From Cellulomonas persica (GTDB lineage: Bacteria; Actinomycetota; Actinomycetes; Actinomycetales; Cellulomonadaceae), in the NCBI RefSeq assembly GCF_007989825.1, contig NZ_BJUA01000004.1:1-64000 (forward strand): 64,000 nt of DNA, written 5' to 3'. The notes beneath the pieces were generated by a model, which saw nothing but the letters and a program-made list of their open reading frames with translations, was not told the origin of the DNA and ran no database searches. Made by a program: the position numbers and the translations under genes. Shown piece by piece: positions 40,951 to 49,265 of the stretch. Every line of letters begins with the position of its first letter. Positions within the stretch are counted from its first letter, which is position 1.

Positions 40951-42060
40951 ATGACGCAGACCCGGCTCGACCTCCGCTCCGCTCAGGACACGCGCTACGA
41001 CGTCGTCGCGCTCGGCGAGGTCATGCTCCGGCTCGACCCGGGCGAGGGGCGGATCCGCACGACGCGCGCGCTGCGGGTGTGGGAGGGCGGCGGCGAGTAC
41101 AACGTCGCACGCGGCCTGCGCCGGACGTTCGGGCTGCGCGCCGCGGTGGTCACCGCGCTCGCGGACAACGAGGTCGGACGGCTCGTCGAGGACTGCATCC
41201 TGGCCGGCGGTGTCGACACGTCGCTGATCCGGTGGGTCCCGTACGACGGCGTGGGCCGCGAGGTGCGCAACGGCCTGAACTTCACCGAGCGTGGCTTCGG
41301 GGTGCGCGCGGCCGTCGGGGTGAGCGACCGTGGCCACACCGCGGCGTCCCAGCTGCGGGCCGACGACGTCGACTGGGACCACCTGTTCGGTGAGCTCGGG
41401 GTGCGCTGGCTGCACACCGGCGGCATCTACGCCGCGCTCTCGGCGACGTCGGCGCAGACGGTCCTCGCCGCGGTCCAGGCCGCGCACCGGCACGGCACGG
41501 TCGTCTCGTACGACCTCAACTACCGGCCCTCGCTGTGGCGCTCGATCGGCGGGCAGGCGCGCGCGCAGGAGGTCAACCGTCAGGTCGCGCCGTTCGTCGA
41601 CGTGATGATCGGCAACGAGGAGGACTTCACCGCGGCCCTGGGCTTCGAGGTCGAGGGGGTCGACGAGCACCTGTCGCACCTGGAGGTCGACGCGTTCGCG
41701 TCGATGATCGAGCGTGTCTGCGACGCCTACCCGCACCTCGAGGTCGTCGCGACGACGCTGCGCACGGTCCGGTCCGCGACCGTGAACGACTGGGGCGCGC
41801 TCGCCTGGTCACGCGGCGAGGGCCTCGTCCACGCCACGCATCGCGAGGGGCTGGAGGTCCTGGACCGGGTGGGCGGCGGGGACTCGTTCGCGTCCGGCCT
41901 GATCTACGGGCTGCTCGAGGGCGTCGACCTCGCGACGGCGGTGGAGTACGGCGCGGCGCACGGCGCGCTGGCGATGACGACGCCGGGCGACACCTCGATG
42001 GCGACGAAGGCCGAGGTCCTCAAGCTCGCCGCCGGCGGCTCGCCCCGCGTCGACCGCTGA
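40951..42060 (+). CDS. kdgK: 2-keto-3-deoxygluconate kinase, PfkB family
   Basis: 369 residues. PfkB signature 1 region (VWEGGGEYNVARGLRRTFG) and signature 2 with the catalytic aspartate in DRVGGGDSFASGLIYG, then TTPGDTSMAT. SYDLNYRPSLW is typical of KDG kinases. It phosphorylates KDG for cleavage by Eda. A strong terminator begins at its stop codon. Confidence 0.9.
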   Translation: MTQTRLDLRSAQDTRYDVVALGEVMLRLDPGEGRIRTTRALRVWEGGGEYNVARGLRRTFGLRAAVVTALADNEVGRLVEDCILAGGVDTSLIRWVPYDGVGREVRNGLNFTERGFGVRAAVGVSDRGHTAASQLRADDVDWDHLFGELGVRWLHTGGIYAALSATSAQTVLAAVQAAHRHGTVVSYDLNYRPSLWRSIGGQARAQEVNRQVAPFVDVMIGNEEDFTAALGFEVEGVDEHLSHLEVDAFASMIERVCDAYPHLEVVATTLRTVRSATVNDWGALAWSRGEGLVHATHREGLEVLDRVGGGDSFASGLIYGLLEGVDLATAVEYGAAHGALAMTTPGDTSMATKAEVLKLAAGGSPRVDR

Positions 42061-42097
42061 CCGCTGGGGAGCGACGGCCCCGGCGCTCCCCAGCGGT
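42060..42097 (+). terminator. Terminator of the eda-kdgK operon
   Basis: A 13-bp perfect stem CCGCTGGGGAGCG/CGCTCCCCAGCGG (42061-42073 with 42084-42096), extended by an A-T pair to the last base of the stop codon, around a 10-nt loop. Confidence 0.85.
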
Positions 42098-42248
42098 GTC
42101 CGGGTCCAGGTCGGAGCCCTGGGGTGCCCGATGTCGCCCGGGTGAAATGTCCGGTCCGCGCATCGACGCTGCGCGGGGGCGCTGGGAGACTCGACAGCGT
42201 GTGCGCCGAGTCCTCGGTGCTCGCCCGCCGGGTGCGAGGAGGGACACC

Positions 42249-43019
42249 GTGAAGCACACCGCCGTCGGTGAGCTCAACGCGCGGACGGGCCTGGGCAGTG
42301 CCGTCTCCGCGCTCTCCAAGCTCGTGCTGTCGCTCAACATCCTCGTCGCCGTCGCGGGCGCCGTCGTGTTCTTCGGCGACAGGTACTGGCCGGGCTTCTC
42401 GGTCCCGTCGGCGTTCGAGGACTACCAGGGCGGGCTCGTCGGCGCGGTGTCGGCGTCGTACATCATCGTCCTGAACGCGGCCTACGACAGGTACTACGAG
42501 GCGTACGCCCGCGCGACCGAGCTCACGACCGTCGGGCACTCGATCGACGTCGGCGTGAAGGTCGGCCTGGTCGTCGCGACGATCGTCGTGCAGGCCGAGC
42601 CGGCGACGATCGTGCTCGTGACGCTCCTGCTCTACTGCCTCGACCTCGTGAGGCTCTGGGAGCTCGCCCGTTCCACGGACAGCGAGAACCCGATCCACCG
42701 GCCGCTCGTCAAGGTGTGGATCCCGAACTGCCGGCGGCACACCTATCGCCTCGTCCTGCTGCTCGTGACACAGGTGCTGATCGCGACGGGTGCCATCTAC
42801 GCCATCGCCCACTGGGTGGTGCCGTCGACCGACGTCCCCACGGCGGCCGAGGTCGAGCACTTCACCGAGCTGAACCTGATCGTGTTCGACGTCTGGTTCG
42901 CCCTCTACTTGATCGTGCGGGTGCAGACGAAGTCGATCGTCGTCCGGCACCGGATCTTCTCGCAGCGAGGCCTGAGAGACCTCGACGACGCCGTCGACAA
43001 GTACTACGAGCGTGACTAG
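42249..43019 (+). CDS. Unknown membrane protein, first gene of UbiA/patatin operon
   Basis: 256 residues with about five hydrophobic segments (for example LVLSLNILVAVAGAVVFFG, VKVGLVVATIVVQ, TIVLVTLLLYCLDLVRLW, LVLLLVTQVLIATGAIY) and a conserved-looking polar stretch NAAYDRYYEAYARATE. It ends in a charged helix, LRDLDDAVDKYYERD. GTG at 42249 has GAGGAGGGA upstream. It overlaps the next gene by 8 nt. No family is recognised. Confidence 0.7.
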   Translation: MKHTAVGELNARTGLGSAVSALSKLVLSLNILVAVAGAVVFFGDRYWPGFSVPSAFEDYQGGLVGAVSASYIIVLNAAYDRYYEAYARATELTTVGHSIDVGVKVGLVVATIVVQAEPATIVLVTLLLYCLDLVRLWELARSTDSENPIHRPLVKVWIPNCRRHTYRLVLLLVTQVLIATGAIYAIAHWVVPSTDVPTAAEVEHFTELNLIVFDVWFALYLIVRVQTKSIVVRHRIFSQRGLRDLDDAVDKYYERD

Positions 43020-43809
43020 CCCGCTCGTCGACATGCTGTGGGTCGTCAGGACCCCCGTCGTCCTGCTCAGCGGCGTGCTCGCGGCGACGGCCGCGGTCCT
43101 GGCGGGTGACCCGCTGCCGGTGGCCGCACTCGTCGCCCTGTGCCTCGTGCTGGCCGGAGGCTACGCCGCGGCCGACCTCGTCGACCTGCCGGTCGACCGC
43201 GTGAGTGCGCCGCACCGTCCGCTCCCCTCGGGCCGCGTCCGGCCCGGTGCCGTGGCGGTCACGTCGAGCGTCGCGACGGCGCTCGGCCTTGCCGCCGCCC
43301 TGGGCACGGGCTCGGGACCCCTCGTGCTCTACCTGTTCGCATACGCCGCGCTGTTCGTCGTGTACGCGCGGTGGTTGCGCACGCGCTGGGTCGTCAAGGA
43401 GTCGGTCACCGTCGTCGCGTTCTCGTCGGTCGTCTTCGTCCCGGTGCTCGCGGGCGGCGCGTTCGACCGGGACGTCCTCGTGCTGCTCGCGCAGGTCGTG
43501 CTGTTCACCGCCGGACGCGAGGCCTTCATGGACGCGCGCGACGCGCGGGGCGACCGAGCCGTGGCCGACGTGACGCGACCGGGTCCCCTGGTCGCTGCCA
43601 CCGGCGCGGTCGCCGCTGCGGCGTCCGTGGTCTGGGCCGCGGTCACGTGGCTCGACGGCGTCGCCGAGGCCGCGGCCATCGCGCTCGCGGGACTGTCCGC
43701 GCTGTGGCTGACCCGGAGCGTGCGCGGGTGGGCGTGGGGCGTCGCCGAGGCACTCAAGGTGGCGGCACTGTTCGTCTTCGCGACGACGATCGGGGTGCGC
43801 GTTGGCTGA
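43012..43809 (+). CDS. UbiA-family prenyltransferase
   Basis: 265 residues, about eight membrane spans. The first aspartate-rich motif reads AADLVDLPVDRVSAPHRPLP then SG, matching the usual NDxxDxxxDxxNxPxRPxxSG with the first asparagine replaced. The second is DARDARGDRAV. UbiA enzymes attach prenyl chains to aromatic rings, heme or glycerol phosphate; the acceptor here is unknown. It overlaps the genes on both sides by 8 nt. Confidence 0.85.
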   Translation: MTSPLVDMLWVVRTPVVLLSGVLAATAAVLAGDPLPVAALVALCLVLAGGYAAADLVDLPVDRVSAPHRPLPSGRVRPGAVAVTSSVATALGLAAALGTGSGPLVLYLFAYAALFVVYARWLRTRWVVKESVTVVAFSSVVFVPVLAGGAFDRDVLVLLAQVVLFTAGREAFMDARDARGDRAVADVTRPGPLVAATGAVAAAASVVWAAVTWLDGVAEAAAIALAGLSALWLTRSVRGWAWGVAEALKVAALFVFATTIGVRVG

Positions 43810-44707
43810 GACGGGTGGCTCGACCGCGTTCGTCCTCGGGAGCGGAGGGCTGCGCGGAGCCAACCAGGTCGGCATGATGCGTGCCCTCCTCGAGCGCGGC
43901 TACGTGCCGGACCTCGTCGTGGGGAGCTCGATCGGGGCCGTCAACGGCGCGGTGCTCGCGAGCGACCCGACCGTGGCGACCCTCGACCGGCTCGAGGCGA
44001 CGTGGCTCCGGTTCGCCACCATGGCAGGCGCCCTCGCTCCCTGGCTCTCCTCGCGGACGCGCGCGGCCCAGCACTTCCGGGCGCGCCTCCTCGCCCGCAC
44101 CGTCGTCGAGCTGCTCGGACCCGGTGTGCGGGTGCAGGACCTCGCGGTCCCGCTCGCGGTCGTCGCGACCGACCTGCGACGATCGCGGCCCGTCGTCCTG
44201 CGCCAGGGCGACCTCGTCCAGGCGCTCCTGGCGACGGCCGCCCTGCCCGGCGTGCTGCCGGCAGTCCCGCTGGACGGTGCGCTTCTCGTCGACGGTGGAC
44301 TGGTGCGCGGCGTGCCGCTCCGCGAAGCCGCCGAGCTCGGGGCCCGGCGGGTCGTGGTGCTGCGCGCCGCGGGGGCCGACGCGCCGCTCGGAGCCGCCTC
44401 CTCGGTCCGCAGCGCGCGGTGGCTCGCCTACGAGGTCGCGCGGCGCCACCAGTACGGCGCCGAGAAGGACCGACTTCCGGCCGACGTCGAGCTCGTGGAG
44501 CTGCCGTCGGGCGGGGACCTCCTGCGCGACGGCGTCTCGGTGCTCACGGACGCGCGCGCCGTCCGTCGCCGCATGACCGAGGGCTACCGCGCGGCCGGTG
44601 CTGTGCTCGACGCGAGGGAGACGAGTCGCGCGCGGGCTTCCGGCCGGTCAGGACCGGCGCCGGGTACCTCAGCGGGTCAGCGTGCGGAGGGCGGCGGTCA
44701 CCGCTGA
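43802..44707 (+). CDS. Patatin-like phospholipase
   Basis: 301 residues. Oxyanion loop VLGSGGLRGANQVG, nucleophile elbow VVGSSIGAVNGA and catalytic aspartate in LLVDGGLVRGVP complete the Ser-Asp dyad. The start codon is TTG at 43802, overlapping the UbiA stop by 8 nt (TTGGCTGA). The tail after residue 265 is Arg/Ser/Gly-rich and its last 39 bp overlap the convergent dehydrogenase gene. With a prenyltransferase before it, a role in membrane lipid modification is plausible but unproved. Confidence 0.88.
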   Translation: MAETGGSTAFVLGSGGLRGANQVGMMRALLERGYVPDLVVGSSIGAVNGAVLASDPTVATLDRLEATWLRFATMAGALAPWLSSRTRAAQHFRARLLARTVVELLGPGVRVQDLAVPLAVVATDLRRSRPVVLRQGDLVQALLATAALPGVLPAVPLDGALLVDGGLVRGVPLREAAELGARRVVVLRAAGADAPLGAASSVRSARWLAYEVARRHQYGAEKDRLPADVELVELPSGGDLLRDGVSVLTDARAVRRRMTEGYRAAGAVLDARETSRARASGRSGPAPGTSAGQRAEGGGHR

Positions 44708-46135
44708 GCGGAAGGCGTGGTGGTCGCGCAGGTCCTGGCCGAAGACCGCCTCGACGCCCAGGAGCCGGTCGGCGAGGCCGGTGAGCGGGCCTGCCGCTGC
44801 GGTCGCGAGCTCGTCGGCGAGCGGGTCGTCGAGGGGGACGGTCCGGCCCGTGACGACGAGGTCGCCCGCGCAGGCCGCGCGCACGTACGCCATCCAGGCC
44901 GCGACGACGAGCGCCGCGTGCTCCGGCACCGCGCCGGCCGCGAGCCGGTCGCGGACCGTGCCCAGCACGCGCTGCGGGAGCTTGGCCGAGCCGTCCATCG
45001 CGACCTGCACGGTGGTGTGCCCGGTCGCGGGGTTGGCGAAGCGGCGCAGCACCGAGTCGCGGTAGGCGACCAGGTCGGCGCCGTCGGGGGAGTCCAGCGT
45101 GGGCAGGACGTCGGCGTCGGTGAACGCCACGGCCCACGCGTGCAGCTCCGGGTCGGTCACGGCCTCGGCGATCGTGGCGTGCCCGCGCAGCGCGCCGGCG
45201 TACGCGAGCAGCGAGTGGGTCGCGTTGAGGAGCCGGAGCTTGGCGCGCTCGTACGGCTCGACGGCGCGCGTGAGGGTCGCGCCGGCGAGCTCCCACGCGG
45301 GGCGGGGACCGGCGAACGCGTCCTCGATCACCCACTGCGTGAACGACTCCCCGACGACGAGCGCCTCGTCGGTCAGCCCCAGCAGCGCCCGCGCGCGCTC
45401 GCGGTGGGCCGCGGTCGTCGCGGGCACGATCCGGTCGACCATCGTCGACGGGAAGCGCACCGACTCCGCGACCCACGCGCGCAGGTCGTCGGCGCCGGCC
45501 GCGACGAGCAGGTCGTCGACGACGCGCGCGAGCAGGGCTCCGTTGCCCGTGAGGTTGTCGCAGCAGACGACCGTCAGCGGCCCGGCGTCCGCACGACGGC
45601 GCCGGTCGAGCGCGCGCACCAGCAGCCCGGTCGCCGAACGGGCCGCCTCGTCGCTCGCGTCGCGCAGCGCCGCGAGGTCGGCGCGGACCTGCTCGTCGGC
45701 CACGTCCGCCCGCCCGTGCGGGTCCAGGCGGTAGCCCTTCTCCGTGACGGTCAGCGTGACGACGTGCGTTCCCGGGTCGGCGACGGTCGTCAGCACGCGC
45801 GGCGTGCCGGTGCCGGGGAACACCGCCTCGCGCAGCGCGCCGACGACCCGCAGGTCCGACCGGTCCGTGTCGAGGGTGAGCACGCCGTACAGGCCGTCCT
45901 GCGGCGCGAGCTGCTCGACGACGCGCGGCGAGCGCTGCGTGACCCCGAGGACGCCCCAGCGGTCGTCGCCCGTCACGGCGGCGGCGTCCTCGGTGAGCAC
46001 CGCCTGGTGCGCGCGGTGGAACGCGCCGAGCCCCAGGTGCACGACGCCCGTGCGGGCGGGCACGAGCGCGGGCCCGCGGACGTCGGGCCGTGGCAGCGCA
46101 CCGGTGAGCGTCGCGCGGGACAGGCGTGCGGTCAC
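44669..46135 (-). CDS. Mannitol dehydrogenase-family oxidoreductase (fructuronate reductase-like)
   Basis: 488 residues. N-terminal Rossmann region GVVHLGLGAFHRAHQAVLTED, active-site segment with lysine in YERAKLRLLNATHSLLAYAG, and VCCDNLTGNGALL. The family includes mannitol 2-dehydrogenase, UxuB (fructuronate to mannonate) and tagaturonate reductase. Proximity to kdgK/eda favours a hexuronate role, but the exact substrate cannot be fixed. GTG at 46135 overlaps the LacI stop (GTGA), making a regulator-enzyme operon. Confidence 0.85.
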   Translation of the reverse strand: MTARLSRATLTGALPRPDVRGPALVPARTGVVHLGLGAFHRAHQAVLTEDAAAVTGDDRWGVLGVTQRSPRVVEQLAPQDGLYGVLTLDTDRSDLRVVGALREAVFPGTGTPRVLTTVADPGTHVVTLTVTEKGYRLDPHGRADVADEQVRADLAALRDASDEAARSATGLLVRALDRRRRADAGPLTVVCCDNLTGNGALLARVVDDLLVAAGADDLRAWVAESVRFPSTMVDRIVPATTAAHRERARALLGLTDEALVVGESFTQWVIEDAFAGPRPAWELAGATLTRAVEPYERAKLRLLNATHSLLAYAGALRGHATIAEAVTDPELHAWAVAFTDADVLPTLDSPDGADLVAYRDSVLRRFANPATGHTTVQVAMDGSAKLPQRVLGTVRDRLAAGAVPEHAALVVAAWMAYVRAACAGDLVVTGRTVPLDDPLADELATAAAGPLTGLADRLLGVEAVFGQDLRDHHAFRSAVTAALRTLTR

Positions 46136-47154
46136 GCGCGGTGTCCCTCGAGCTCGAGCTCGTCGTCGTACGCGTCCGCCGTCCCGCCGGCGGGTGCCGG
46201 GGCGGTCGACGCGCGCACGACGAGCTCGACGGGCAGGGGTGTGTCCGGGCCGGGCTCGTCGTCCAGGAGCCGGTCGACCGCGGCGCGGCCGAGCCGAGCG
46301 AGCGGGACCGCGATCGTCGTGAGCCGCGGGCTGCCGAGGACGGCGACCGTGTCGTCGTGCCCGACGACCGAGATCTCCTCGGGGATGCGGACGCCGCGCG
46401 AGCGCAGCCGGTCCATGAGCGCGAGCGCGACGAGGTCGTTGTGCGCGAGCACCGCGGTCACCCCGGACGCGACGACGACGTCCGCGGCGGCTGTCCCGCC
46501 GCCCCGGCTGGACGGGAAGTGGCCGAGGTCGACGACGTCGAGCCGGTGCAGCCCGTGCGCCGCGACCTCCAGGCCGTCGCGTCGACGCGCGTCGGACCAG
46601 GACCCGGCCGGGCCGCCCACGTACCCGATCCGGCGGTGCCCGAGCGCGTGCAGGTGCCGCACCGCCTGCCGCATGCCGTCCGTGTTGTCGACGACGACCG
46701 ACGCGTGCGCCTCGTGCCGACGGTTCACCAGGACGAACGGTCGGTCCGCGGACAGGTGCGCCACGGCGTCGTCGGACATGCGCGGCGAGGCGAGGATCGT
46801 GCCGTCGGCCTGCGCACCGAGCTGCGCGACGAGCTCGGCCTCGAGCCGTGGGTCGTCGTCGGCGTCGGCGACGAACACGCCGTAGCCGAGCTCGCGCGCC
46901 CGCGCCTGCACACCCTTGACGAGGCTCGCGAAGAACGGGTTGGCGACGTCGGGGACGACGAGGCAGAGGTGGCCGGTGCGCCCGCTGCTGAGCTCGCGCG
47001 CGGCGCGGTTGGGCCGGTAGCCGAGCGCGTGCGCGGCCTGCTCGACGGCGGCGCGGCGTGCCGGGGCGACGAGCTCGGGATGGCTGAGCGCGCGTGAGGC
47101 GGTCGCGGGTGAGACCCCCGCGGCGAGGGCGACGTCGCGCAGGGTCGAGACCAC
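46132..47154 (-). CDS. LacI-family regulator preceding the dehydrogenase gene
   Basis: 340 residues: helix-turn-helix STLRDVALAAGVSPATASRA then LSHPELV, hinge GYRPNRAARELSSGRTGHL, effector domain with NPFFASLVKGVQARARELGY and EISVVGHDDTVAVLGSPRLT. GTG at 47154 has GGAGG 7 nt upstream. It probably represses its own operon in the absence of a hexuronate or hexitol inducer. Confidence 0.9.
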   Translation of the reverse strand: MVSTLRDVALAAGVSPATASRALSHPELVAPARRAAVEQAAHALGYRPNRAARELSSGRTGHLCLVVPDVANPFFASLVKGVQARARELGYGVFVADADDDPRLEAELVAQLGAQADGTILASPRMSDDAVAHLSADRPFVLVNRRHEAHASVVVDNTDGMRQAVRHLHALGHRRIGYVGGPAGSWSDARRRDGLEVAAHGLHRLDVVDLGHFPSSRGGGTAAADVVVASGVTAVLAHNDLVALALMDRLRSRGVRIPEEISVVGHDDTVAVLGSPRLTTIAVPLARLGRAAVDRLLDDEPGPDTPLPVELVVRASTAPAPAGGTADAYDDELELEGHRA

Positions 47155-47204
47155 AGGGACCTCCTCGTCCGGCGCCAGGCCGCGGCGGGCTCGGCCCGGC
47201 GTCC

Positions 47205-47290
47205 TGAACGCGTGTGCAGGGCCGCCACCCTAGCGACGGCTTGACCCGCTCCGCACCTGCCGTATCGCTCCGTGAACGCGCGTGCAGGGC
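47205..47290. promoter_or_regulatory. Pair of 18-bp direct repeats between divergent LacI genes
   Basis: TGAACGCGTGTGCAGGGC (47205-47222) and TGAACGCGCGTGCAGGGC (47273-47290) differ at one base and start 68 bp apart in the 273-bp divergent gap. Each contains a partly symmetric core around ACGCG, and LacI proteins often bind such paired sites with looping. One of the two adjacent regulators is the likely ligand. Confidence 0.55.
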
Positions 47291-47415
47291 GTTTCATCCG
47301 GGCGGCTCGTGAGCCGGTCGCGCACGGGTGCACGTGGCCGGCACTCGACGTCCGGCCGCGCGGCGTGCCGGACGTCGCGTTCCACATTGCCGCACCTGGC
47401 GAACATCGACCCGCC

Positions 47416-47421
47416 TAGTCT
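47416..47421 (+). promoter_or_regulatory. Leaderless -10 element TAGTCT
   Basis: TAGTCT, then CATCGC, then ATG at 47428; no ribosome site. Confidence 0.6.
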
Positions 47422-47427
47422 CATCGC

Positions 47428-48447
47428 ATGGTCGGACCGGTCACGCTGAGTGACGTCGCCCGTGAGGCCGGCGTCTCGCTCGCCACCGCGTCGCGCGCGA
47501 TCAACGGCAGCGCCAACCGCACCGTCGGGGCCGACCTGCGCGCGCGCGTGCTCGAGGCCGCCGAGCGCCTGCGCTACTCACCGGACGCGAACGCGCAGGC
47601 CATGGCGCGCGGCCGGACCACGTCCGTCGGGCTCGTCGTCGACGACATCGCCGACCCCTACTTCGCGACGATCGCGCGCGGCGTCGCGCACGCCGCCGGG
47701 AGGGCCGGGCTGCAGGTCATCCTCGCGAGCACCGAGCAGGACCCGTCGCGCGAGGTCGAGGTCGTCGGCCTCCTGCAGCGGCAGCGCGCCCGCGCGATCG
47801 TCATCGCGGGCGGCCGGTACGACGACGAGAGGGCGACCTCCGCGCTGCGCGAGGTCCTGACCGGTTACCGGTCGGCCGGCGGGACCGCCACGGTCGTCGG
47901 ACGGCCCGTGCTCGGGACGGACGCCGTGCGGATCGCCGATGCGGAAGGTGCCCGCGCGCTCGCTCGTGCGCTCGTCGGACGCGGCTACCGCGACGTGGCG
48001 GTGCTGGGCGGGCCGGCCGCGCACGTGACTGCGCGCGAGCGTCGTGAGGCGTTCGTCGCTGAGCTCGCCGCGTCCGGGCTGCCCGAGCCGCGCGTGCTCG
48101 TAGGCGCGTTCGACCGCCAGGGCGGCGCCGAGGCCATGGCCCGCCTGCTCGCGGACGGACCCCGGCCCGAGCTGGTCTTCGCCGCGAACGACGTCATGGC
48201 ACTCGGGGCGCTCACAGCCGCGCGTGCCGCGGGCCTCGTCGTCCCGGACGACGTCGCCCTGGCCGGGTTCGGCGACATCACGACCCTGCGCGACGTCGTC
48301 CCGGGGCTGACGACCGTGCGGATCCCGCTCGAGGAGGTCGGTGTCGCGGCGGTGCGTCTCGTGCTCGAGCCGGCCGCCGCGGCGCCGCGCGTCGTCCACG
48401 TCGCGACCGAGGTCGTGCTGCGCGAGTCCACACCGTCGCGCGCGTAG
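47428..48447 (+). CDS. LacI-family transcriptional regulator
   Basis: 339 residues: helix-turn-helix VTLSDVAREAGVSLATASRA then INGSANRTV, hinge YSPDANAQAMARGRTTSVGL, effector domain with DPYFATIARGVAHAAGRAGL and FAANDVMALGALTAARAAGL. It is divergent from the other LacI gene. It is a paralogue, not a copy: the effector pockets differ. The ligand is unknown. Confidence 0.9.
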   Translation: MVGPVTLSDVAREAGVSLATASRAINGSANRTVGADLRARVLEAAERLRYSPDANAQAMARGRTTSVGLVVDDIADPYFATIARGVAHAAGRAGLQVILASTEQDPSREVEVVGLLQRQRARAIVIAGGRYDDERATSALREVLTGYRSAGGTATVVGRPVLGTDAVRIADAEGARALARALVGRGYRDVAVLGGPAAHVTARERREAFVAELAASGLPEPRVLVGAFDRQGGAEAMARLLADGPRPELVFAANDVMALGALTAARAAGLVVPDDVALAGFGDITTLRDVVPGLTTVRIPLEEVGVAAVRLVLEPAAAAPRVVHVATEVVLRESTPSRA

Positions 48448-48469
48448 GCGCGCCCGGCGACGCCTGGGC

Positions 48470-48475
48470 TAGCGT
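48470..48475 (+). promoter_or_regulatory. -10 element TAGCGT with a short leader
   Basis: TAGCGT in GGGCTAGCGTGC. The nearest start (ATG 48505) is 29 nt downstream with GAGAGGAC before it, so this promoter would give a short 5' leader and not a leaderless mRNA. Confidence 0.45.
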
Positions 48476-48504
48476 GCACACGTTCCCGGACGAGAGGACG
48501 ACGG

Positions 48505-48603
48505 ATGACCCACGCGCCCGCCTACTGCGGCCACGACGCACGTGACCGCTCGACCACCTCTCGACGCACCGCGCGCCGCGGGCTGCCGGGTGCCGCGTGG
48601 TGA
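48505..48603 (+). CDS. Possible 32-residue upstream peptide
   Basis: ATG preceded by GAGAGGAC encodes MTHAPAYCGHDARDRSTTSR followed by an Arg-rich end and a stop that overlaps the second GTG of the acetyltransferase (GTGA). It could be a small protein or a leader that couples translation. There is no family and the composition is not strongly protein-like, so confidence is low. Confidence 0.35.
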   Translation: MTHAPAYCGHDARDRSTTSRRTARRGLPGAAW

Positions 48604-49145
48604 CGCCGCACGGAGGGTCGGCAGCGGGCGCGACGAGCGCACCCACCCTCGACGGCGTCGAGGTGCAGGTCCGCCGCGCCGGGGTCGAGGACGCCGCGGC
48701 GCTCACGCGGCTGCGCAAGCACATGCTCGAGGCGATGGGCGTGTCCCAGCTGGAGGAGCCGGGGTGGCAGGCGACGTGCGAGCGCTGGTTCGCCGAGCGC
48801 CTGACCGAGCCGGCGCGCGTCGTCGCGTTCGTCGTCGACGGGCCGCTCCCCGACGGCACGGTCGGGCCGGTCGCGTGCGCGGCGGGTGACTTCCACGACC
48901 ACGCGCCCGAGCCGTGGAACCCGTCCGGCCGGCGCGGGCACGTCTTCAACGTGTCGACCGAGCCCGACGCGCGTCGTCGCGGCTATGCGCGCGCGTGCGT
49001 CCGGGCGCTCATGCAGTGGTTCTTCGACGAGTCCGAGGTGACGCGCGTCGGGCTGGCCGCGACCGAGCACGGCCGCGCGCTCTACGAGCAGCTCGGCTTC
49101 GCCGAGCCCCACGGCCACGAGCTGGTCTGGCGCATCGCCCGCTGA
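48600..49145 (+). CDS. GNAT-family N-acetyltransferase
   Basis: 181 residues. The acetyl-CoA-binding motif A is FNVSTEPDARRRGYARACVR, with the Q/RxxGxG/A loop as RRRGYA; ATEHGRALYEQLGFAEPHGH is motif B. The substrate is unknown. Two adjacent GTG codons (48597, 48600) are candidates; the second makes a GTGA overlap with the upstream small frame. Confidence 0.85.
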   Translation: MTPHGGSAAGATSAPTLDGVEVQVRRAGVEDAAALTRLRKHMLEAMGVSQLEEPGWQATCERWFAERLTEPARVVAFVVDGPLPDGTVGPVACAAGDFHDHAPEPWNPSGRRGHVFNVSTEPDARRRGYARACVRALMQWFFDESEVTRVGLAATEHGRALYEQLGFAEPHGHELVWRIAR

Positions 49146-49165
49146 CCCCCTGGCGCCTCCCCGGC

Positions 49166-49218
49166 CGCGAGCGCGGTAGATCGGACCCGAGCGCGGGCCC
49201 GCCAGGACCGCGCTCGCG
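49166..49218. terminator. Inverted repeat between convergent genes
   Basis: CGCGAGCGCGGT (49166-49177) pairs with ACCGCGCTCGCG (49207-49218) across 29 nt. More CGCTCGCG copies follow up to 49258. It probably serves as a two-way terminator for the acetyltransferase and nirBD genes. Confidence 0.5.
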
Positions 49219-49265
49219 CCGGTTCGCCCGCGCTCGCGCCGCTTCTGGCGCGCTCGCGGGTGGGG

